Part shown: piece by piece, positions 17,972-23,684 of the stretch
How positions within the stretch are numbered: position 1 is the stretch's first letter
Layout of the letters: every line of letters starts with the position of its first letter
Assembly (NCBI RefSeq): GCF_002242805.1
Contig: NZ_MCGQ01000028.1
Location: forward strand, 1-61,508
DNA from: Streptomyces diastatochromogenes
GTDB lineage: Bacteria > Actinomycetota > Actinomycetes > Streptomycetales > Streptomycetaceae
Length of the DNA stretch: 61,508 bases
Reading direction: 5' to 3'
Translations under genes and position numbers: made by a program
Notes under the pieces: model-generated
Database searches by the model: none
What the model saw: the letters and a program-made list of their open reading frames with translations, nothing else
Told to the model about the DNA's origin: nothing

Positions 17972-18316
17972 TCAGCCGAAGAAGTTGTACGCCAGCTCGA
18001 TAACGCCATCCTCGAGCTGGAGGACTCCGTAGCCCTTGGCGATCGGCTCGGCGGCGGGGCCGAGGTGCCAGGTGTACAGCACGGCGTCGTTGTGGGAGCC
18101 GATGACCGTGGTCAGGTCGAGCGGCAGGTCACCGAGCTTCTCGCGCGCCGCGCCGATGGCCTCCACGATGGCGTGCACACCCTCGGCCACCCAGTCGGGG
18201 TCGATGATCTTGGCCTTCTTGGCGAAGATCGACTCGAGGGTGGCCTTGCGACTGTCGGCATCGAAGTCGTTCCACGCCTTGAAGTAGGTCTCAACGATCT
18301 GAGTGGCATCGCTCAT
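17972..18316 (-). CDS. SnoaL-like / NTF2-fold protein 2
   Basis: A 114-residue SnoaL-like protein starting MSDATQIVETYFKAWNDFDADSR, with IDPDWVAEGV and a C-terminus IELAYNFFG. As with the family in general, it could be a cyclase, isomerase or hydrolase; no catalytic residues can be assigned with confidence. It is monocistronic: a hairpin follows it and a strong promoter (TTGACA/TACTGT) with two TetR-type motifs precedes it. So it appears to be controlled by the adjacent TetR rather than by the activator serving the ACAD operon. It is a paralogue of the protein at 13079-13429. Confidence 0.85.
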   Translation of the reverse strand: MSDATQIVETYFKAWNDFDADSRKATLESIFAKKAKIIDPDWVAEGVHAIVEAIGAAREKLGDLPLDLTTVIGSHNDAVLYTWHLGPAAEPIAKGYGVLQLEDGVIELAYNFFG

Positions 18317-18425
18317 GGGAAAAGGCCCTTCCGAATACAGGTAAGAACCCCGTGAAGGCAGATCGCCTCCACAGGCGCCCCGGGCGTCGCGGCCGCGGGT
18401 GAGCGCACATCGGCCGACTAGTGAA

Positions 18426-18482
18426 GTACACGCCGTTCAGTTGCACTACGGCCAACAGTAGCGCAACGCCGTTCACTGTCAA
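18426..18482 (-). promoter_or_regulatory. Promoter of SnoaL-like gene 2 with two TetR-type operator motifs
   Basis: Reading the minus strand: -35 TTGACA (18482-18477), 16-base spacer, -10 TACTGT (18460-18455). The spacer contains TGAACGGCGTT (18475-18465), and CTGAACGGCGTGTAC (18440-18426) lies at or just after the start point. These match motifs at 19361-19374 and 21191-21228. Binding there would block RNA polymerase. Confidence 0.7.
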
Positions 18483-18529
18483 GTGCGCTGATTTTCGAGC
18501 CAGTTGACGGAAAATCGACCACGAAAAAC

Positions 18530-18567
18530 AGCGCTGGGACCGCACCCGGAGGTGCGGTCCCAGCGCT
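18530..18567 (-). terminator. Terminator of the tetR gene
   Basis: Perfect 17-base stem with a CGGA loop. On the minus strand it is followed by TGTTTTTCG, a run of T. It lies 22 bases after the TetR stop and upstream of the SnoaL-like gene 2 promoter. Confidence 0.9.
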
Positions 18568-18588
18568 GCGCGAAGGAAGCCGGCGGGG

Positions 18589-19314
18589 TCAGTCGGCCAT
18601 GGCGGACACGGGTGCCGTGAGACCCAGCAGATGCGTGAGGTCGACCAGTTCGGCGTGGTAGAGCCTGGCCGGATCCTGAACCTGGGGCCGCAGATGGCCG
18701 TAGATCTCGAGCGAGACGAGTCCGTGCAGACGTCCCCACAGCCGCATCGCCAGGGCGACGGCGGACGGATGCAGGTCAGGGAAGGCCGAGCGCACCGTCT
18801 TGATGAACTCGGGGTCGTAGTCCTCCCAGGTGTAGCCCTGGTCGGCGTGCAGCCGCTGGGCCCAGGGCCAGGCCGAGACCACCACTCCGGTCAGCGCCGT
18901 ACAGGCACGGTGCTCGGCCTCGGCGGCGGGACCGCACAGCGGGACCTGGTAGTCCGGCACGGGATCGCCGTAGACGAGCCGGAACTCCTGCGGATTGGCC
19001 ACCGCCCAGTTCCGGTACGCCTGTCCGTACGCCATCACCTGGGCGACGGGCCCCTCGGGCGCGGCGGCGACGGCCTCCTCCAGCGCCTGCGCCAGGGAGT
19101 TGTAGACATCGGCGACAAGGGCCGTGATCAGGTCGTCCCGGGTGTCGTAGTAGCTGTAGATCGCACCGGCGGTCATCCCCATCTCACGAGCGATCGCGCG
19201 CAGGGACACGGCTGCCGTGCCGTTCTCCGCCATGTGCTTCAGCGCGATCGTCTTGATCTCCTGGGCGGCTTCTGCGCGGAGGCGTTCTCGCCTGCTCGGT
19301 TTCGGGTCTGCCAT
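18589..19314 (-). CDS. TetR/AcrR family repressor (WHG-type C-terminal domain)
   Basis: A 241-residue regulator with an N-terminal TetR helix-turn-helix (about residues 12-60: AAVSLRAIAREMGMTAGAIYSYYDTRDDLI) and a C-terminal ligand domain with the NPQEFRLVYGDPVPDYQ stretch seen in WHG-domain TetR proteins. It is divergent from the GMC oxidoreductase and is followed by its own terminator. Similar DNA motifs at its own upstream region, at SnoaL-like gene 2 and at the MFS exporter suggest that it represses export and late tailoring until it binds the product or an intermediate. The ligand is unknown. Confidence 0.94.
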   Translation of the reverse strand: MADPKPSRRERLRAEAAQEIKTIALKHMAENGTAAVSLRAIAREMGMTAGAIYSYYDTRDDLITALVADVYNSLAQALEEAVAAAPEGPVAQVMAYGQAYRNWAVANPQEFRLVYGDPVPDYQVPLCGPAAEAEHRACTALTGVVVSAWPWAQRLHADQGYTWEDYDPEFIKTVRSAFPDLHPSAVALAMRLWGRLHGLVSLEIYGHLRPQVQDPARLYHAELVDLTHLLGLTAPVSAMAD

Positions 19315-19347
19315 GGCGCCATCGTAACAGCGTAAAGTTCGATAGCT

Positions 19348-19374
19348 GCCGATCAGTTAGTGATCGGCGTGTAC
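19348..19374. promoter_or_regulatory. tetR-GMC intergenic operator (inverted repeat plus TetR-type motif)
   Basis: GCCGATCA-GTTAG-TGATCGGC is a perfect 8-base inverted repeat (19348-19368). Its right arm overlaps TGATCGGCGTGTAC (19361-19374), which differs from the motif at 18426-18440 at one of 14 positions. A weaker copy (GTAACAGCGTAAA) adjoins the tetR start near 19323. Autoregulation of tetR is the simplest reading. Confidence 0.65.
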
Positions 19375-19410
19375 TCTCTGCTCGGCACACGGCATGGCCA
19401 ACCTCGCCGT

Positions 19411-19504
19411 CCCCAGGCCGGAACCCCTATCGGAGGCCGTTCCGAGCCCGCTGCGGGGACGTGATCTAGGGGTTGCCCTTAGGGGTGAGCCTCCCCATAG
19501 CGTC
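19411..19504 (+). promoter_or_regulatory. LAL-type boxes and -10 upstream of the GMC gene
   Basis: On the plus strand GGGG-TTGCCCTTA-GGGG (19470-19486) is followed after 12 bases by TAGCGT (19499-19504), matching the layout before the ACAD operon. A second box, GGGG-TTCCGGCCT-GGGG, lies on the minus strand at 19427-19411. All three boxes share GGGGTT-N7-GGGG. Confidence 0.6.
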
Positions 19505-19588
19505 GGCTCGCACAAAACCGGCGGAATTCACCCCGAGGCAGGCCGCCATTGCCGAAAGCGCTCTCCCATCACCTGCGGAAGGTTGGAA

Positions 19589-21100
19589 ATGGTCAGTTCT
19601 ACTACGGAATGGGATTACATCATCGTCGGCGGCGGTGCCGCCGGGTCGGCCCTCGCGTCCCGGCTTTCCGAGGATTCATCGGCGAATGTTCTCCTACTGG
19701 AGACGGGAAAGGACATCCGTCCGGCGAACAGGCCGCAGAATTTCGTCGGCCGTGAATTCGATCTGGACATGGGAGCCCAGCCCGACTTCTGGTGGCACGG
19801 CCTGCAGACCAGGATCCATCCCACACTCGACCCGATCCCCTTCCAGGCGGGTCGGGGTGTCGGCGGCACCTCTCAGGTGAACGGGCTCTTCTCCATCCGC
19901 GGAGTACGAGACGACTTCGACCGCTGGGTCGCGCAGGGAGCGGAAGGCTGGTCGTTCGACGAGGCCCTCCCCTACTACCGGAAGCTGGAGGACGATCTGG
20001 ACTTCCCGGACGCCCCCTACCACGGGCGGGGCGGCCCGCTCCCCATCTACCGCGAGCCCCAGAAGAACTGGGGCGGCGCCGACAACGCCTTCCGGGACGC
20101 GGCGCTCGACCTCGGCGTGCCCTGGCACGACGACACCAACGCGCCGGAGGCGACCGGCCTCTCACCGTTCGCCATGCACCTCCGCGATGGCAAGCGCGTG
20201 GCGGCCAACGACGGCTACCTGGAGCCCGCACGCGAGCGCGGCAACCTGACCATCCGAGGCGAGGCGCTGGTGGACAGCGTGACCTTCGGCCCCGGCGGAA
20301 AGGTCACGACGGGGGTGCGGCTGGCGGGCGGGGAGACCATCCGGCTCGCTCCGGGCGGCGAGGTGATCCTCTCCGCGGGCGGCACGCTCTCCCCCGCCCT
20401 GCTGGTGCGTTCGGGCATCGGCACCACCGAGGACCTGACGAGGCTCGGCATCGACCAGGTGGCCGACCTTCCGGTGGGCCAGGAGCTGACCGAGCACCCC
20501 TTCATCGTCCTCGCCCTGCCCATCCCGCCGGAGAAGGCGGCCAGCCCCTTCGGGCGCACCGTGAACGTCACTTGGCGCTACTCGTCGGGCCTGGCCGACG
20601 CCGGCGCCAACGACATGATGATCATCCCGAACAACGGCTGGCTCGGCATCCCCGGCATCTGCATCTGGCAGATGCACGCCGTCAGCCGCGGCAAGCTGCT
20701 CTTCACCTCGCGCGACCCGCTCGCGGGCCCCTTCGTGGAGATGCGCATGCTCACCGAGCAGAGTGACACGCTGCGCGCGAAGGACGCCCTGGAGCGTGTC
20801 GGCGAGCTGGTCCACCACCGCGCCTTCGCGGCCATCCTGGCCGACAAGCCCGAGCTGCCCTCCGCGGAGGAGCTGCCGAACGTGACGTTCGCCAGTCATC
20901 ACGTGGCCACCACGGCCCGGATGGGCTCGCCGTACGACACGACGACAGTGGTCGATCCCGACTGCCGCGTCCTGGGCGTCGACGGCCTGCGCGTCATCGA
21001 CCAGTCGGTCATGCCCGAGGTCATCCGGGGCAATCCGCTGCTGACCGTGTTGATGCTCGCCGAGCGGATGGCGGACCGGATCAAGGCCGCCCGCACCTGA
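19589..21100 (+). CDS. GMC-family FAD oxidoreductase
   Basis: A 503-residue glucose-methanol-choline oxidoreductase. It starts at ATG 19589 behind GGAAGG; the frame is open 65 codons further upstream, but that part lies in the promoter region. It has the FAD motif DYIIVGGGAAGSALASRLSE, the second GMC signature (GGEVILSAGGTLSPALLVRSGIG region) and the C-terminal FAD segment. The catalytic His is present in SHHVATTARMG (about 436) and its partner is Asn in GNPLLT (about 480), a His-Asn pair like that of choline oxidase. These enzymes oxidise alcohols to aldehydes or ketones. With two P450s in the cluster, oxidation of a P450-installed hydroxyl is a reasonable inference. Confidence 0.94.
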   Translation: MVSSTTEWDYIIVGGGAAGSALASRLSEDSSANVLLLETGKDIRPANRPQNFVGREFDLDMGAQPDFWWHGLQTRIHPTLDPIPFQAGRGVGGTSQVNGLFSIRGVRDDFDRWVAQGAEGWSFDEALPYYRKLEDDLDFPDAPYHGRGGPLPIYREPQKNWGGADNAFRDAALDLGVPWHDDTNAPEATGLSPFAMHLRDGKRVAANDGYLEPARERGNLTIRGEALVDSVTFGPGGKVTTGVRLAGGETIRLAPGGEVILSAGGTLSPALLVRSGIGTTEDLTRLGIDQVADLPVGQELTEHPFIVLALPIPPEKAASPFGRTVNVTWRYSSGLADAGANDMMIIPNNGWLGIPGICIWQMHAVSRGKLLFTSRDPLAGPFVEMRMLTEQSDTLRAKDALERVGELVHHRAFAAILADKPELPSAEELPNVTFASHHVATTARMGSPYDTTTVVDPDCRVLGVDGLRVIDQSVMPEVIRGNPLLTVLMLAERMADRIKAART

Positions 21101-21113
21101 TTCCGGCCATGCG

Positions 21114-21138
21114 GGGCCAGGCCCAACAGGCCTGGCCC
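21114..21138 (+). terminator. Terminator after the GMC gene
   Basis: Stem of 10 bases (GGGCCAGGCC and complement) with a CAACA loop, 13 bases after the GMC stop and immediately before the MFS promoter region. Confidence 0.75.
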
Positions 21139-21147
21139 GTACACCGT

Positions 21148-21228
21148 TTGACAGTCGAGCACCGTTGAGTCAGACTCCACCGTGTTGTTACTGAACACCG
21201 TGTACTCAAAATGCTGAACACCGTGTAC
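21148..21228 (+). promoter_or_regulatory. MFS exporter promoter region with tandem TetR-type operator
   Basis: CTGAACACCGTGTAC occurs twice as an exact 15-base direct repeat (21191-21205 and 21214-21228), with starts 23 bases apart. The core GAACAC-C-GTGTAC is a near-perfect dyad. TTGACA (21148-21153) is a good -35 but has no clear -10 at 17 bases. GAGTC-A-GACTC (21168-21178) is a further small palindrome. The repeats are closely related to the motifs around tetR. Confidence 0.7.
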
Positions 21229-21297
21229 CGCAACGTCGCTCACCACCGCCGGGCCCACCGTGAGCACCGGCCCCAGTGACAGAAGGAAGCCCCTGTC

Positions 21298-22770
21298 GTG
21301 GTTGACACCGTCCCCAAGAGCCAGCACCGGCCCGGGCTCATGCTCGCGCTGCTGGCATTCGCCCAGTTCATCGTTGCCGCCGACTACAACATCGTGTACG
21401 TGGCGCTCCCCGACATCGGCAGCGCACTCGGCTTCACCACTCAGTCGCTGCAGTGGGTGGTCAGTGCCTATGCCGTGGCCTTCGGTGGTCTCCTGCTCTT
21501 CGGCGGCCGGCTGGTCGACCGCATCGGCGGCCGCCGGATCTTCATCCTCGGCGCGGTGGTCTTCGGTCTGGCCTGCCTCGTCGGCGGTCTGGCCAAGGAC
21601 CCCGGTGTCCTGATCGCCGCCCGCGCCGTCCAGGGTGTCGGCGGCGCGCTGCTCTCGCCGGCCACGCTCATGCTGGTGAACACCAAGTTCGAGGAGGGCG
21701 CCGAGCGCAACCGCGCGCTGGCTGTCTGGGGTGCCTGCGGCAGCGGTGGCCTGGCGGCCGGCGCCCTGCTCGGCGGCCTGCTGACCAACGCCTGGGGCTG
21801 GGAGTGGGTGCTGTTCATCCTGGTCCCGATGGCTCTGCTGGCCGCGGTGGCCGCCCCGTCCGTCCTGCCCGCCGACGAGCGCTCCGGCAGCGACGCCAGC
21901 TTCGACGTGCCCGGCGCGGTGCTCGCCACCGCCGGTTCGTCTCTCCTGGTCCTCGGTCTCGTCAGCGGCCCGGAGGCGGGCTGGGGTTCGCTGCGCGGTG
22001 CCGGTTCCATCGTCGCCGGCGCGGTGCTCCTCGCCGTCTTCGCCCTGGTGGAAAGCAGGACCCGCGCACCGCTCGCGCCGATGCGCCTGTTCACCAACCG
22101 CAGCCTGGTGACCGCGATCCTGATCATCCTCGTGTTCCAGAGCGCGTTGTCGGGCTCGTACTACCTGTTCACCAACTACGTGCAGGACGTGCTCGGTTAC
22201 GACGCGCTGGAGGCGGGTCTCGCCTTCCTGCCGCTCACCGTCATCTCGATGCTCGCCTCTCTCAAGCTCACCGGCATCCTGCTGGCGAAGTGGGGGCCGC
22301 GGACGACGCTCTTCATCGGCATGCTGATCAACGGCGTGGGAATGATCGCCCTCGCCCTGGCGATGACCACGGACGCCTCCTTCTGGCAGCTCCTGATCGG
22401 CCTGGTCATCTGGGGTGTCGGCGGCGGCGTCACCTTCCCGGCGATGTTCATCTGCGCCGCGTCCGGCGTCGACCCGAGCGAGGCGGGCATCGCCTCCGCA
22501 CTCGCCAGCGCCTCCCAGCAGATCGGCGGTGCCGCGGGGCTCGCCGTCCTGGTGGCCATCGCCAACGCGGGCCTCGATCTGAGCTCCGACGCCAAGCCGG
22601 CCGTCTCCGCAGTCGCGGACGGCCTGCGTACGGCGACCTGGGTGGGCGGCGTGGCGGCGGTCGTCGGCGGTCTGCTGGCCTTCACCCTCAGGAAGCCCGG
22701 CAGCGCGGCCCAGGAGTCGGCCGACCGTCAGCCCGACCAGGCCGATGAGATCGGTGCCGTCTCGCACTGA
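21298..22770 (+). CDS. MFS drug efflux transporter (DHA2, 14-TM type)
   Basis: A 490-residue membrane protein starting at GTG 21298 with AGAAGGA upstream. It has the major-facilitator motif A (GGRLVDRIGGRRIF) after the second helix and the motif C type glycine/proline pattern in helix 5, and enough hydrophobic segments for 14 helices (DHA2 family). The usual role is proton-driven export of antibiotics from the cytoplasm. The operator repeats upstream and the nearby TetR gene suggest product-induced export and self-resistance. A terminator follows. Confidence 0.93.
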   Translation: MVDTVPKSQHRPGLMLALLAFAQFIVAADYNIVYVALPDIGSALGFTTQSLQWVVSAYAVAFGGLLLFGGRLVDRIGGRRIFILGAVVFGLACLVGGLAKDPGVLIAARAVQGVGGALLSPATLMLVNTKFEEGAERNRALAVWGACGSGGLAAGALLGGLLTNAWGWEWVLFILVPMALLAAVAAPSVLPADERSGSDASFDVPGAVLATAGSSLLVLGLVSGPEAGWGSLRGAGSIVAGAVLLAVFALVESRTRAPLAPMRLFTNRSLVTAILIILVFQSALSGSYYLFTNYVQDVLGYDALEAGLAFLPLTVISMLASLKLTGILLAKWGPRTTLFIGMLINGVGMIALALAMTTDASFWQLLIGLVIWGVGGGVTFPAMFICAASGVDPSEAGIASALASASQQIGGAAGLAVLVAIANAGLDLSSDAKPAVSAVADGLRTATWVGGVAAVVGGLLAFTLRKPGSAAQESADRQPDQADEIGAVSH

Positions 22771-22799
22771 GCACGACCGAGCGGCACCGCACCACGAAC

Positions 22800-22844
22800 G
22801 CGGGGCCGTGGCCGGGCACATCCCCCGACCGGCCACGGCCCCGC
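22800..22844 (+). terminator. Terminator after the MFS gene
   Basis: Perfect 16-base stem (GCGGGGCCGTGGCCGG and complement) with a 13-base loop, 30 bases after the MFS stop and 29 bases before the thioesterase start. It may only attenuate read-through into the thioesterase gene. Confidence 0.85.
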
Positions 22845-22872
22845 CCTGCTTCCGGCATGGAGAGGTCGACGC

Positions 22873-23622
22873 ATGCAGGTCAGCACAGAAGAGCAGAGCT
22901 CTTGGACTCGCCGTTTCATCGAGCCGGTCGACAGCGAGTTACGACTCGTCTGCTTTCCACACGCCGGCGGGTCGGCGGCGTACTTCCGGCCGTTGGCGCA
23001 GTCCCTCGCGCCCCGCGTCGAAGCACTGTGCGTGCAGTATCCGGGGCGGCAGGACCGGCGCCACGAACCCCTTCTCGACAGCGTTCCGGCGCTCGCCGAT
23101 GCCGCCTTCGCGGCTCTGCGCCCCACTCTCGACGGGCCGTTCGCCTTCTTCGGTCACAGCCTCGGTGCGCTCGTCGCCTTCGAAGTGGCCCGCCGCTTCG
23201 AGCAGTTGACCGCGCAGGGGCCGGTACGGCTGTTCGCCTCGGCTCGGCGTGCCCCGTCCGTCGCGCGGGATGAACGGGTACATCTGCGCGACGACGCAGG
23301 CCTGATCGCGGAACTGACCCGTCTGGGTGGTACGGCTGACGCCCTGCTCACCGACGACGATCTGCGCGCACTGGTGCTCCCCGCCGTCAGGGCGGACTAC
23401 CGAGCGGCGGAGACCTACACCGCCGTACCGGCCAACGCCCGGCTGACGTGTCCCATTTCGGTCTTCGTCGGAGACGCCGATCCCGTCGCCCTGGTGCCCG
23501 AGGCCCGCGCCTGGGAAGCCCACACCACCGGAAGTACCGACCTTCGGGTGTTCACCGGCGGCCACTTCTACTTGGACGGGAACACCGCGGCGGTCGCCAG
23601 GGCGGTTCTCGACACGCTATGA
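22873..23622 (+). CDS. Type II thioesterase
   Basis: A 249-residue alpha/beta hydrolase of the external editing thioesterase family. It has LVCFPHAGGSAAYF near the N-terminus, the nucleophile motif GHSLGA (Ser about 96), Asp in GDADPV and His in GGHFY. Such enzymes hydrolyse stalled or wrong acyl groups from PKS or NRPS carrier domains. GGAGAGG precedes the ATG. The gene is convergent with the LuxR regulator gene; the two share a terminator. Confidence 0.95.
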   Translation: MQVSTEEQSSWTRRFIEPVDSELRLVCFPHAGGSAAYFRPLAQSLAPRVEALCVQYPGRQDRRHEPLLDSVPALADAAFAALRPTLDGPFAFFGHSLGALVAFEVARRFEQLTAQGPVRLFASARRAPSVARDERVHLRDDAGLIAELTRLGGTADALLTDDDLRALVLPAVRADYRAAETYTAVPANARLTCPISVFVGDADPVALVPEARAWEAHTTGSTDLRVFTGGHFYLDGNTAAVARAVLDTL

Positions 23623-23623
23623 C

Positions 23624-23679
23624 ACACGACGAGGCCTCCCAAGCGGAAAACCGTTCCTGCCAGGGAGGCCTCGTCGTGT
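23624..23679. terminator. Bidirectional terminator between thioesterase and luxR genes
   Basis: Perfect 17-base stem (ACACGACGAGGCCTCCC and complement) with a 22-base loop, between two convergent stops at 23622 (+) and 23685 (-). Confidence 0.9.
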
Positions 23680-23684
23680 TCGCG

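Noticed and set aside
18291..18545. 84-codon minus-strand frame upstream of SnoaL-like gene 2
   Set aside because: It covers the promoter, the TetR-type motifs and the tetR terminator, and has no ribosome site or coding bias.
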